Assembly: GCF_022682495.2 (NCBI RefSeq)
Contig: NC_071392.1
Coordinates: 111,218,896 to 111,282,895 of the forward strand
Source of the DNA: Desmodus rotundus
Taxonomy: Eukaryota; Chordata; Mammalia; Chiroptera; Phyllostomidae
DNA length: 64,000 nucleotides
Direction: 5' to 3'
Shown here: positions 21,946 to 34,250 of the stretch, one piece after another
Layout: each line of letters begins with the position of its first letter
How positions within the stretch are numbered: the first letter of the stretch is position 1
The notes under the pieces: generated by a model
The model's database searches: none
Told to the model about the DNA's origin: nothing
The model's input: only the letters and a program-made list of their open reading frames with translations
Translations under genes and position numbers: made by a program

Positions 21946-24932
21946 TAGAAACTGCAGGGAAAAGCTCTGTAATACATGCACAGCCCAGTCTGGTTCTGTG
22001 GAAGCAAGGGTTGGTTTGAGTACTATGTCAAGTGTAAGAAAGAAAAGCTCCTGACTTTGGCACAAGGAAACTCTCCCGTGAGGGGAGGAAGTCCGACCCC
22101 GGGGCAGGACAGGTACATGGCCCCCTGGTGCAGGGGTGTGGGTGTGATGAGCTGCAGCGTGTCAGCTGGCCTGAGGGACTTCCCACCTGGGAGGGGGATG
22201 TCCAGGAGCTGCTGGCCTGGGAGTGGGTGCTGTGCAGGTCCTCTGGGCTGTGACTGAAAGGGGGTGACTGGGGCCAGCCGTGGACGTCATGTGGTCAGGG
22301 TGGCAGAGCCTCATCCCTGGGATCCTGAGTGGCTGCTCACACGCCTGCTTGCTTCATGAGCAGGTACATAGGACACAAACGACTGTGTTGGTGCTGCTCT
22401 TCATTCTGGGGCCTATTTGTTACAGTGATCAGCTGTGCTAGCTAATTCAGGTTAATTGGTCTTCAGGTTTCTAGACACTATAGCCAAAGCACAAGAGACT
22501 TAATATAAATAAAAATGGACAGTAAGTGTTGGCAACCTTAACAAGGTGAAGCTGCGTCTAGGGCAGAGGAGAGGGTGGGGCGGGAGAGTGGCCGTTTGTC
22601 CACCTTCAGGGCACCCCTGCCCTGGGGGAAGGAAAGCACTGTGAACCGATGAGAGCACAGTCACGACTGCAGGTACAGGACAGACTGACGGCACAGTGAC
22701 GGCACTGGGAGGCCCTTCCCCACCTGACCCGCCAGCAGGAAAAGCGCTGAAGCTGATCACGAAGGTGCTCCAGGTTTATGGAGAAGTGGGGAGGGGGCCC
22801 CGGAGATCTGACCTCAGAGCCAGTTGAAGTGGTGCCCTTGAGGAGCAAGTGGGGAGGTAGGGAGATGGTCAGGGGGACCCTTGCTCACCCCTTCCCCCTC
22901 TCCCCACCCCTTTCCATCTCTGGCGTCCTCCCTCCATCTCTGCCTCCTGCCTGCCTGGTCTCTCTCTCCCTCTCTAATTAGCCCTCTTCACTGTTTATAC
23001 GTTAACCATGTGCGTTTATTACTTTCATTAAAATTTAAAGTATTTAAAGGTTTGCAAAGTAAATAAACATTAGAAATTAGGTTACTGAAGACAACAGAGG
23101 TTTTTTGAATACTTGAGGGGCTCTGAGTTATTAATTCATATCCAACTTACACAGCATTCTTATCTGTTTATTAAAGCTGGCCCCATGTTCCTGGCCTTGG
23201 GACACCCTTAATGTCAGTCACTGGGGGTCACTGCACCTTCTGACCTCGATGGACTGCGGTCACAGTTTTCTGAGACGAGCCCGACTTAGAGGCAATGGAA
23301 GAGATGTACACATGCCCTTTCCTCTACCTTCAATCGCCCACCATCTGTCTATCTGTGTGTCTGTCCATTCAGCCAGTGATGGAGGTGCTGAGGGCCGTGC
23401 CTCAGGCCGTGTGCAGGGAACACAGGTCAACAGCAGCCCTTGGGTCTGCACTGGGGGGAGACAGGAGGAAAGGCCTTCATCCCTGCAGCAGTGTGGGAAC
23501 GGGGCCAGACTCACTGATGACGGGGAGGGTGGGCCTGGGCACTGGGTGGTTCCCATTTTTCCTGGTTGCCCACAGAGTGGCCTGGGAACAGACAGCTGCA
23601 GTGAGGGTCACCACCCGCTGTCTTCAAACTCTCTCCCAGGAACTCAGCTGCTCTTGGGGTGATTAATTGCATCCAGCCTCCGCTTGGCCCTTCCTGAGCA
23701 CCTACAGGAGCTGAATTCAGCTCAGTGGAGGTGGTCAGGCTCCAACCTCCACATTTGACCTTGGATGCAGCTTTACCACCTTGAGAAGGATATTTAACCC
23801 TCGATTTCCGCATCTGCGCAGAGGAACAGTGATAATTACAACACGGACTGTTCTGAGGTTTAAGTGAAGTTAAGTCAGTTCACGGAAGGCCCTTACTATA
23901 CACTGGATGCATGGTGAGTATCAGTAACTGTTCCGTCTTTCTTGCTGCTGTCACTGATGTGACCGCCTGCGTTTGCTGCAGTGATGCTGCTGCACGTGGC
24001 TGCGCTGTCGGAAACCCGGTCCCGCGCCTGAGTCTTACAGCACTGACCTGCCTGAGGGAGCGGGAGTCCGCTGGGGCCGCCTCACTTCCCCCCCGGCCAC
24101 CAGAGGTGGGGTTTCTTCAGCTCTCACTTCTTTCTCTTCTCTCATAAGAGATGCATTTCACACGACAGCTAGAAAGGAAAGGAAGAAAATTATCCATGAA
24201 GAAGAGAGAGGTGGGGCCCTGAAGATTCTGCAGAACTCAGCATTTTCTTAAGAGCTCTCAGTGATCCTATGAAACATGGGCCACAGGACTAGCTTTCTGT
24301 TCCCTTTCATTTTGCCACTGTCCTGCTGCTCATCGCCTGACAGAGTGGCCTAACATCTGGGGAGGGCACACAGGCCAGCCGCGCTGCAGCAGGGCAGGCT
24401 GCTCCGGGCGGGAGCACAAGGAAGCCAGGGCACTGTTTCAGAAGTAGGAGATCTTGGCGTCGTCCCAGATCTAAGCAGTGAGCAGGAGGGCTGCTCCGGG
24501 ACCGGCCCCAGGTACAGGTGCGCCAGGTATAGCGGTGAGGGGCGTCTCCCCCAGCCCCTCACAGCCGATGGGGGGGTGTGTGTGTGTGTGAGTGAATGGA
24601 TGTGACTATGAGTGTGAATGGGACGTCGGTGTGTATGAGTGATTGTGGTGGGTGTGCGTGCCATGGGAATGGCGTTCTTCTATTGTAACCTCAAGGCCTT
24701 GAGTGGAGACCTTTGGTCTCGTCTTCAGATGGAGTTAAACAGTCACAGTGAGACACTGACAGCCTTGCATGAGGTGCCACCGCTTCTAATGTCGTCCCTG
24801 AGTGCACACACCACCAACGCGGCCCTGTGAGTTAGTACTTTGAAAGTAAATTCTGCAGGGGTTTTTTTTATACCGTAATTGTCATATGGAATCAATTATT
24901 TGTGGTTAAATTGTTTACTAATGCAAACATTT
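21946..24932. other. Mostly unique sequence
   Basis: Only a MIR-like patch near 23.78-23.9 kb and the TG-rich repeat were recognised; no exon. Confidence 0.4.
24566..24660 (+). repeat. TG-rich simple repeat
   Basis: A short (TG)n core followed by degenerate GTGTGAGTG-type repeats. Confidence 0.85.
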
Positions 24933-24947
24933 AAAATAGGTTACCAT

Positions 24948-25160
24948 TTTGCCCTGTCTGGTGTGGCTCAGTGGGTTGAGCACCAGCCTGCGAATTTATA
25001 AAGGTCTCCAGTTCAATTCCCAGTCAGGGTACCTGCCTGGGTTGCAGGCCAGGTCCCCAGTTGGGGACGTGCAAGAGGCAACCACACATTGATGTTTCTC
25101 TCCCTCTCTTCCTTCCCTCCCCTCTTTCTAAAAATAAATAATAAAATCTTAAAAAATAAT
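24948..25160 (+). repeat. Ves-type SINE
   Basis: Head GCCCTGTCTGGTGTGGCTCA, tail AAATAAATAATAAAATC. Perfect 15-base duplication AAAATAGGTTACCAT at 24933-24947 and 25161-25175. Confidence 0.95.
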
Positions 25161-25539
25161 AAAATAGGTTACCATCCTAAACTGTTTGGCACTTCTCAGG
25201 TGCTCTTTCTTGAGCGGCTCTGTGGTGCTGCTGGTGGGTGGAGACGCTGCCCAGGGTCCCATCCGGCAGCTGCGGTTGGCCGCGCAGTGGGCGGGGTGCT
25301 CGGCTGGCTGTCCTCTGCTGTGAGAAGGCAGCGGCTGGCCTGGGTGCACCCCGCTCCGCACCTGCACACACCGGCGACTCTCCACACACGGCACCTTTGC
25401 TTCTCTTAACGGGCCTGCGAGGGACAGCAGGGAACAGAGGCCTGACTAAGGTCGCTCAGCGGGCCTCAGGCCCCGGCTCCCCGCACCTGTGCGTGTCCAG
25501 TGGCCTGTGAGAGCGGAAGTCCAGACCATTTTAAGTGTT

Positions 25540-25836
25540 TTCGCTGCACGGTTCCCTGGTGTAACGCACACTCACACTGCTGTGTGGCCGTCACCACCAT
25601 CGTCTCCATCGCCGTTCCCATGTTCAGCTGATGCTCTGCCCCGCCAAACAACAACCCCCCCCCCGCCCCCGCCCCCTCCATCTCACCCTCTGTCTCTGTG
25701 CCTCCCAGGGCTGCAGGGGGCGTCACAGGGTGGAATCACACAGCATTTGTCTTGTTGTGACAGGCCTATTCACAGAGGAGTGTAATGTCTTCGAGGGCCA
25801 TCCAGGTGGTAGCATGTGTCACTATGTCCTTCCTTT
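25540..25836 (-). repeat. Old L1 3' fragment (L1M type)
   Basis: Matches the L1M 3' UTR/ORF2 end in reverse: TGTGTGGCCGTCACCACCAT, GTGGAATCACACAGCATTTG and GGTAGCATGTGTCACTATGT, before the younger L1 begins. A C-rich low-complexity tract lies at about 25653-25680. Confidence 0.75.
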
Positions 25837-25837
25837 T

Positions 25838-28800
25838 TCTTAAAATTGAATCTACTGGGGTGACAAGGGTTAATGAAGTTACATAGGTTTCAGGGGTACA
25901 GTTCTGTAATATATCTCTGTGTTGTACTGTGCGTTCACCGCCCCACGTCAAGGTCAAGTCTAGTTCCTTCACCCTTTATCCCCCTTTACCCTCTTCTGCC
26001 TCCCCCACCCCCTTTCCCTCTGGTCATCACCATACTCTTGTCTGTGTCTGCGAGTTGTTTTTCTTTGCTTAGTCCCTTCACCTTTTCTACCCAGCCCCCC
26101 CCAACACCCCTCCCCTATGACAGCTGTCAGTCTGTTCTCTGTCTTTGTGAGTCTGTTTCTATTTTGTGCATTAGTTTATTTTGTTAAGTAGATTCCACAT
26201 ATAAGTGAAATTGTACGGTACTTGTCTTTCTCTGACTGGCTTACTTCACTTAGCATAATACTCGCCAGGCCTATCCACGCTGTCACAAAAGGTGAGATTG
26301 CCTTCTTTTTTTACTGCTGGGTAGTATTCCATTATGTAAATGTACCACAGCTTTTTATCCACTCACCCATTGATGGGCACTTGGGCCGCTTCCAAATCTT
26401 GGCTATTGTAAATAGCACTGCAATGAACATAGGCGTGCTTGTGTGCTTTCGAGTTAGTGTTCTGGGTTCCTTTGGATATATTCCCCAAAGTGGGGTTGCC
26501 AGGTCAACAGGCAGGTCCATTTTTAATTTTTTGAGGTATATACTGCTTTCCACGGTGACTGCACCGGTCTGCATTCCCACCAGCAGTGCATGAGGGCTCC
26601 CCTTTCTCCACATCTTTGCTAGCACTTGTTTGCTGATTTGTTCGATGGCCATTCTGACTGGTGTGTGGTTTTAATTTGTATTTTTCTGATGATTAGTGAT
26701 GTTGAGCATCTTCTCATGTCTGTGGGTCATCTGTGTGTCCTCTTTGGAGAAGTGTCTGTGCAGGTCCTTTGCCCGTTTTTTAATTGGATGGTTTGGTGGA
26801 TTTGGTATCGAGTCTTAAAAGTTCTTTGTGAATTTTGGGTAGTCACCCCTTATCAGACGTATCATTGGCAGATATGTCCTCCCATTCAGTGGATTCTCTT
26901 CTCATGTTGATGGTTTCCTTCTCTGTGCAAAAACTTTTCAGTTCGATGTAGTGCCATTTGTTTCTTTTTTCTTCCCCCCCTTACTCATAGAGATGTATCA
27001 GAAAAAATACTGCTGCAAGAGATGTGCAACATTTTATTGCTTATGTTTCCTTCTAGGATTTGTATGATTTGAGTCTAATATTTAAGTCTTTAATTTGTCT
27101 TGAGTTTATTCTCATGTATGGTGTAAGAAGGTGGTCTAGTTTCATTTTTTTCCAATGTATCTGTCCAGTTTTTCAACACCATTTGTTGAATAGTCTGTCT
27201 TTACCCCCCCTGTGTGTCCGTCTCCTTTGTCAAATATTAATCGGCCATAAGTGCGTGAGTTTATTTCTGGGCTCTCTCTCCCGTTCTGTTGATCTTTGTG
27301 TGTTTTTATGGTAGTACCTTGCTTTTAGGTTACTATGGCCTTGAAATATAGTTTGATATCACATAGCATGATTCTTCCAACTTTGTTCTTTCTCAAGATT
27401 GCTGTGGCTATTTTGGGTCCTTTGTGGTTCCATATAAATTTTTGGAATATTTGTCCTAGTTCTGTGAAATAGGCCATGGCTGTCTTGACAGGAATCGCAT
27501 TGAACATAGAGATTGTTTTGGGTAGAGTGGTGGGCATTTAATGATGTTAATTTTTCCTGTCAATGAACACTGTCTATGCACCCACTTATTTGTATCTTTT
27601 TAATTTCTTTCTTCGGTGTCTTATAATTTTGTGAGTACAGGTCTTTTCCATCCTTGGTTAAATTTATTTCCGGGTATGTTTTTTCATGCAATTGTAAATG
27701 AGAATGTTGTCTTAGTTTTCCTCCTCATAGCTCATTATTGGTGTATAAAAATGCACCTGATTTCTGAATATTTTTACCGACTGTGTCCTGGTTCTTTAAT
27801 GAATTCATTCATCAATTCTAGTAGTTTTTTGGTGGAATCTTTAGGATTCTCTAAGATCTCACTGAGTTCATCCATTCTTCCCTTGAGCATCCTTATAACC
27901 ATTGTTTTGAACTCTGTATCCGATCAATTGCTTGCCACCTCTTCATTTAGCTTTTTTCCTGGAGGTGTCTCCTGTTCTTTAATTTGAGGAATGTTTTTTT
28001 CTCTCAACATTTTGGCTGCCTCTTTGTGTTTGTTTCTGTGTAGTAGGTGTCCTGTGGGATCCAGTGGCACAATCTCTTTGATAACCTGAGCTGGGTGCTC
28101 CAGGAATGTCCCTTGTGGGGTAATGTGGGTCTTCCTGTTGTAATTGAGTGTGGGATCGACCCCCAGGCTGCTGTGCAGGTGCCGACCACACGGAGCGGAA
28201 TTTGCCTCAGTAAAGTCTGGTGCCTGTCGTGGTCCCCATCGTGAGCTCCCTTTGGATATGCCGCTTGTGAAGCTACTTGGATCCTGCTCTGGTGATGTCT
28301 GAGGCTGGCCACAGGGTGTGTTGGTTCTGGGGCTTCTTGTGGTGCACTTTCGTGCCAGCCAATTCCATTTGCTTCCTGTGACTGGCCCTGGGCAACTTGT
28401 TTTGAGCTACAAAGCAATCCACAGTGTGTGGCTGCCTTTGCTGGGCCTGAGAGTGTGCAGGAAGGTCCAAACAGTGCTCCAAGACCGGCTTTTACCAGCA
28501 CCGGACCCTGGGGCAGCTCAGCAAAGTCCCAAAGTACTTCAAGACCCGCCTCCACAAGTCCCCACCTGCCCGTGCCTATAGGGCTCAGTCACTGAAAGAG
28601 CCTCTGGCAATACTTGAGTTGCTTGAGGCAGGTTCTCAGTGAGTCACCAGGTAGAGGCAAGTGGTGTTCACCAGGCTGATACAGGTTTGAACTCGGTGTC
28701 AGTGTTGGGTCTGACACCATGGTCCAGGGTGCAGCAGGCCGAGCTGCCCTCTGTTGGGTGCCCACACACCTGTGAGGAGTGCACAGGGCCCCCAGAGGTG

Positions 28801-28960
28801 ACTTTCTTTGTGACAGCGGAATTGAAAAGTTGAAACAGGCCACATCCCAGGACTTAAGCTGTCCAGGATCTGTAGTCTGAGATCAGCCGGGTGAGCTCTC
28901 AGCTCCGCAGAGCGTCCGTGGGTTCTCAGAGGCCGGGGAGCTGCTTCCTGCTGTGGGCGG
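25838..28960 (-). mobile_element. L1 with large internal deletion (ORF1 joined to ORF2)
   Basis: The minus strand runs from a 5' UTR-like region near 28.9 kb into the ORF1 coiled-coil region, then jumps at about 27852 into mid-ORF2 (reads ENPKDSTKKLL) and continues to the L1 3' end at 25840. Everything between (rest of ORF1, endonuclease, first part of reverse transcriptase) is missing. Frames are broken. The right end is approximate. Confidence 0.8.
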
Positions 28961-29654
28961 CTCTTGAGTCCCCTAGGATGTGGCGATGGAGGGAGAGCAA
29001 GGTGGGGTCATGCAGCCATCATCCCATCACTGAGTCATGATAAGTTTAGTCCCCTCCTGTGTGGCTGATCCTAGCAGATGCCTCCCTCCACTTCCTCCCT
29101 GAGAGCTGCAGTTCTGTCCAGACGTCCGACCAGATGCACGTGCACTGGCTGCTTGGGCAGCACGCTCTTGGCCTTCTGCCCCCGAGGCTGGGTGAGCCAG
29201 GCTGCCTGGGGTTGCCAGGGCGAACGAGGTGTGTGTGCAGGGGGAGCAGCGGCACGTGAAGGTTTCTGGCTGGGGTTGAAAATGCTATCTGAACTATTAA
29301 GGCTTTTAAAGAAAATTTTGTGTGTGTGTCTTCTCTCATGCTAGACCTAAGCAGCCAAAGTGAATGCTTAGCACGCTCTCAAGGAAGCGCAGTTCTGCCT
29401 GCACCACTGCCAGATGCCCCCGGAGCAGTGACGGACACCTGGAGGAAGGCGCAGGTCACCCCTCTCCCGCAGTGAGTCTGTCTGCGCAGCTCACTGCTGC
29501 TGGAGCCAGTAAGGCTCTTAGACATGAAATGATATGATCTGATTTATATATTTAAAGATCACTCTGATTCGTATTTTTATTTATATATTTTTTAATTTGA
29601 TTTATTTTTTATATTTATATTTTTAATTAAAAAATTTTTTAACAGTGGAATTCC

Positions 29655-29841
29655 TTTTTTTTTTTTTTTTTAAGATTTTATTTATTTTTTTAGAGGGGAA
29701 GGGAGGGAGAAAGAAAGGGAGAGAAACATCGAACTGGGGACCTGGCCTGCAACCCAGGCATGTGCCCTGACTGGGAATTGAACCGGCGACCTTTTGGTTC
29801 GCAGGCTGGTGCTCAATCCACTGAGCCACACCAGCCAGGAC
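29655..29841 (-). repeat. Ves-type SINE, body shortened
   Basis: Reverse copy starting with a T-run and TAAGATTTTATTTATT, ending CCACACCAGCCAGGACA. The stretch between AGAGAAACATC and the GGGGACCTGGCC motif is deleted. Confidence 0.92.
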
Positions 29842-29844
29842 AAT

Positions 29845-30205
29845 TTTTTAAAATTTTAAATTAGAGTTGACATTCAATATTAGTTTCAGGTATACAGCAT
29901 AGTAGTTAGATAGTTATAAAATTTACAGAGTGATTCCCCCAATAAGTCTTGTATGGGGTCTCTTTTAAAAGGGTATTTAGTCCCTTTCGTGAGGGCTTCA
30001 CCTACATGACCTAGTCACTCTCACAGGACCCCACCTTTTATCTATTTTTAATTGAGTTTATCGGGGTGCCGTTAGTTAGTACGAGCACAGGGGTTTCAGG
30101 TGCACGGCGCTATAATGCAGCGTCTGTATCGTGTGTTCACCACCCCAGGTCTCCTTCCATCATTCATTTGCCCTATACCTTCGTCTGCGTCCCCCCCCTC
30201 CCCCT
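29845..30205 (-). repeat. Two adjoining L1 3' end fragments, reverse
   Basis: First piece about 29845-29990 (GAGTTGACATTCAATATTAG). Second about 30035-30205 (TCGGGGTGCCGTTAGTTAGT, then GTGTGTTCACCACCCCAGGT). Both are L1 3' UTR in reverse. Confidence 0.75.
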
Positions 30206-30705
30206 CCGATACCACGCTGTGATGTGACATTTGAAATGACACTTGAGGTGTGTCTTGAGAGGAGGCAGGATTTGGACCGGCGATCGTCACCCGGTGTGCC
30301 CGGCACGCTGGTGTGCCGCGGGAATTTGTATAACGTGCCACAGCCGACTAAGGGGCGCTGGCCTCTTTTCAAGGCTTTTTCTTTCTTTTCTTCTGTTTCC
30401 TTTCTTCTTCACTTCTTTTTTCCCATTTCTCCTTTTTTCCCCCTCATTTCTCCTTTTTCCCCCCTCATTTCTCCTGTCTGTCTCTCTTTTTTCTACTTTC
30501 TTAGATGTTTCTAATGCGCTGTGACATTTCCTAAATTCTGAAATGGCCAACAGACCACAGCAAGACGTTTCTTGAGGCTGCTGCGTGGAACCACTGTGTC
30601 ATTTTTTAAATGTGACAATCTTAGGGAAGAGGGTCAGTGCCCCTGACTAAACAGTCGGGTATTTCATGTTTTAAAATCGCGCGCGGCAGGCCGGATGAAA
30701 ATCGC

Positions 30706-31442
30706 TCATTTAGACAGATGAAGAGGGTGAGGTGTGCTCAGGTGCAGAGAGTGGACACGCAGCCAGGAGGCAGGAGAGATGAAGACAGCAGACGGGAGCG
30801 GCCGCCCCTCAGAGGCCTGTGAGTGAGGGGACAGAGCAGGGGAACGGAAGACCCTCTATGAAGAAGGGAGGGCAGGCGATGGGACCCTCCATGGAGGAAT
30901 CGGAGCAGGGGAAGGGGTAAAGCAGGGGGGACAGGGGACCATGGGAGGGGCAGGGGGAGGACAGAGGACCCTCCATGGATGAGGCAGTATCTCCTGTCAC
31001 CTGTTCCTCATCCCCTGGCCTTCCCATACTTACCCATCTGTAAAAAGTCCCCTATCATCCCTCTCTTACCCCAGTCACAGAGGGTTCCCTAAGCCCCCTG
31101 CTCTAACCCTTCCAGGGAGGGTCACCTCCCACTCCTGCCTTGCCCCCTCCATGGAGGGTCCCCTACACCCTACCACTGGCCCTGTTCCCTCCATGGAAGG
31201 TCCCTTACCTATTTCTGTCCTGACCCTTCCATTGAGGGTCCCCTCCCCTTCCCCCCTCCCCCTCCCCCCCTCCCCTGCCCTGTCCCTTCCATGGAGGGTC
31301 TTCTGTTCCCGTGCCCTATCTGTCACTCACAGGTCTCTGCGGTGTGCGCTCTGGTCTCTCGTCTTCACGTGTCCTGCCTCCGGGCCGCGTGCCCCGGTCT
31401 CTGTCCCTGAAGCACTTGTCTCACCGTCTTCATCAGTCTAAA
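30706..31442. repeat. Large imperfect palindrome with TCCATGGA repeats
   Basis: The two halves are inverted copies centred near 31074. The left TTTAGACAGATGAAGAGGGT (about 30708) answers TTTAGACTGATGAAGACGGT on the opposite strand (from 31442). GGAGGCAGGAGAGATGAAGA and GGAGGCAGGACACGTGAAGA also pair, as do CCTGTGAGTGAGGGG and CCTGTGAGTGACAGA. Both arms carry TCCATGGA units in the setting GACCCTCCATGGAGGG: 30888, 30972, 31148, 31190, 31288, plus degenerate ones. The plus strand is purine-rich on the left and pyrimidine-rich on the right. Confidence 0.8.
31238..31283 (-). other. C-rich tract (G-quadruplex-capable on minus strand)
   Basis: Five or more runs of at least four C on the plus strand separated by one or two T, inside the right arm of the palindrome. 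Confidence 0.65.
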
Positions 31443-31700
31443 TCCTGCCTGTGCTCTCAAGGCACATCTCAACTGTGATTTCAAATGTCAAATCACAGCG
31501 TGATCTTTAAAACATATAAATCAGATAATGTCATTCTCATGCCTAAAAGCCTTCGTGGTTGTGATAGCGTCTTCAACCCACCCGAGGGCCCTTTACCTGC
31601 CCAGCTGTCCCTGTCTCGGGGACACTTGCGTTCCCTTTTGGGGAGGCTTCCCCAGTTCTCTAGGTGGTCAGCTCTGTCTCAACAGCCAAGTCTGAGTTGG
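31442..31700 (+). repeat. L2 fragment
   Basis: AAATCAGATAATGTCATTCT and GCCTAAAAGCCTTCGTGGTT match the L2 landmark around the phrase AAATCAGATCATGTCACTCC. It abuts the palindrome on its left. Confidence 0.65.
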
Positions 31701-33130
31701 AATGTGATAAGATCTCAGGGGGCTCTTCCCTGACCCTGCTGGGGAGTCACTGCAGAGGTCCCAGCCCAGCACTGTGTGGTATCTTGTGGCAACAGGACAC
31801 AGAGCCAAGACAGGTCACAATGGTAAGACAGGTCATAGAGGTAACCTGGCAACCATCCTTGGTCAGGCAGGTTGGCCAGTGTGACCAGTGGAGGCTGGAT
31901 ACATAGACCACAAGCCAAGGTCTTGGGAGGGGGGGCCCAGAAGTCGGAGGCCATTTGTTATGGCCGTGATGGGAAACCAGTGTCCCCATCACTCCCTGGT
32001 CCCATCGCCTAAGCCTGCTTCCTTCATGGCCTGGTATCTTCCGAAATACAGTGTGGTTCTTGTTCACCCGTCTGTCTGTCAGCCCCTCCAGCACCTGAAA
32101 GGTGGCCTGTGCAGGCCCCGCCCCCGAGACCCAGGCGCAGCGAGGGCCGCAGGGGAGCTGACTGCGCACACGTGCTGAATGAATTCAGGAGTGAAGAACT
32201 CTTCTCTGATTTTATAACATTTTGTTTTTGTAATAAAGTTGTTTCCTTAACCTGTAAATACATATGATTTTTCCTACCTCATTAGGACATCCCAAATAAA
32301 TAAATTCATGAATGGAAATTTTTGGTTCAGAGCCGCAGTTGCTGTCCTGTGAGCTGCCTCATGGAGGGAGAGGGTCCTGGCTGCAGGCAGGCTCACACTA
32401 GGATGTGCCTCCTGTCCCCCGTCCCCGCACACCAGCCCTTTGGCCTCTGGTGGTCAGTTGACCATGGTGTTCCTTCTGGCGGGGCCAGGGGCTCCCGTAC
32501 CAGAGCCGCGGCGGCCCTGGTGTCTCAGCCCCTTGAGTTTGAGTTTCCGTTCGTTTCTTACTTGGGGACCAGGAACCGTGGCCATTGGGGGCTGGGGCAG
32601 CTCGTATGCTGTGGGCTTCGTGGCTGCAGGCCTGCAGGGGGGCAGCCAGTGTGGGGGGTCCTCCTGAAGCCCCCCAGTAGCTGGCCCGCTGCCTGGCCAT
32701 CCCCCCAACATCAACTCCCTTCCAGTTCCTTCTGGAGTTCCCAGGAACAGTGTCAGGGACACAGTGATGTCAGGTCATGACCGGACGGCCTGTGGCCACA
32801 GGGGTTGTTGAGGTGGAACCTGAGTCAAGACGACCTTCCTCAGGTGTGGTCCTGGTGGTGAGGGCTGGAGCAGGGGTCTGAGGGCCTCCAAGCGGCCTAG
32901 CTTAGGGCCCTGCAGCTGACTGAGCCTCTAAGTGTTTGGGCCCGAGGCGGGGCTCCACCAGGGGGCCATGTGCCCTGGCCCCGGGGGTGGGCTGGGAGCT
33001 GCCCCTGCAGCTCCTGACCTGCCCTGGGGCTGCGGAGGCCCAGCTCCATGACTTGGCAAGTAGGGCTGCCAGATAGAGCAAATCTAACAAAGTATTGCGT
33101 GAGACACATGAATATGGAAAGATTGTTTAT
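31701..33130. other. Unassigned GC-rich sequence
   Basis: Open frames of 60-150 residues on both strands with no recognised protein. No repeats seen. Confidence 0.4.
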
Positions 33131-33146
33131 CTGAAATTCAATTTTA

Positions 33147-33338
33147 TTTTTTAAAGATTTATTTATTTATTTTTAGAGAGGGGAAGGGAGGGAGAAAGAG
33201 AAGGAAAGAAACATTAATGTGTAGTTGCCTCTCGCATGCCTCCTACTGGGGACCTGGTCTGCAACCCGGGCATGTGCCCTGACTAGGGATCAAACCAGCG
33301 ACCCCTTGCTTCGTAGGCTGGAGCCACACCAGCCAGCA
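33147..33338 (-). repeat. Ves-type SINE
   Basis: Reverse copy with a perfect 16-base duplication CTGAAATTCAATTTTA (33131-33146 and 33339-33354). The head has lost part of the anticodon-like region. Confidence 0.95.
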
Positions 33339-34034
33339 CTGAAATTCAATTTTAAATGGGCACCCTATTCACAAAACCTCCGAGTCCAGGGTACCAGAAA
33401 CCTGGCTCTGGACTATGGAGCCTGGGTAGCTCACGAAAAATTAGGTACTCCTGCAGGCCTTGGTCTCCCAGTCTGTTGAGTGGGACCGGACAGAAACTCC
33501 TTAAGTACGTAGTTCAGGCCCAGGCAGCTTAGAAACCAGCTGTGGGAGGCCTTAGGGATCCAGACATACAGGCCTGGATCCCTGCCACGGCCACCAGGGG
33601 CAGCAGCACCCACTGCTTGAGGATCCTTTGCAGGTTGTCGGGGGAGGTGGTCCCTGACCAAGTTGTCAGGTGACGCTGTCACTCAGTAAATGCTGACAGA
33701 GTCCATTGGGACAGGAGGGCTGTGGGGACTGGAGTGTGGCCTGACACAGGGAGATCCAGCCCCTGCCTCATCAGGATACCCAGAGCTTTTAGGAAGGGGC
33801 TCCCTGCAGCCTTGTTCCCACACCAGTCTGCTACCTCCAAAACCATTCCTGAGCCCCCAGCAGGGGGAGTCCACCCCCAGCTCAGCCCAGGCCCTCCTGC
33901 CTCAGGTCCAGTGAACAGCAGCTAGTTGATCTGTGCAGCCTGTCTTCTTGCTGCCCCCCTGCTGTCGGGAGTGGGTAATACCCACCCATCAGTCGGCTGC
34001 TGAAGTGCCCTCGTGAGGCTGCAGGAAGCAGAGG

Positions 34035-34250
34035 GTGCTGCCCTTGCCCTTTTAATTTATATTTTTCTCCTTTTTTTATTGTTCATGTACAGTTTTCTCC
34101 ATTTTTCTTCCCCACCATTTCCCCATCCCGCTCCCACCCACCCCCCACCTGCCGTCCTCAATCCTCCCTCCTTTGTACATGTTCCTTGATGGTCCTTTCC
34201 TTTCTTTCCCCCATTACCCTCCTCCCCTCTCTCCTGAAGATGACACTGTT
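34035..34250 (-). repeat. L1 3' end-like T/C-rich fragment
   Basis: Poly-T start, then TTATTGTTCATGTACAGTTT, C-rich blocks and GTACATGTTCCTTGATGGTC. The layout is like a reverse L1 3' UTR, but the family is uncertain. Confidence 0.55.

Noticed and set aside
30809..31441. Open frames through the palindrome with repeated SMEGP-like residues
   Set aside because: They arise from the TCCATGGA repeat unit. Frames occur in both directions and there is no start context or domain.
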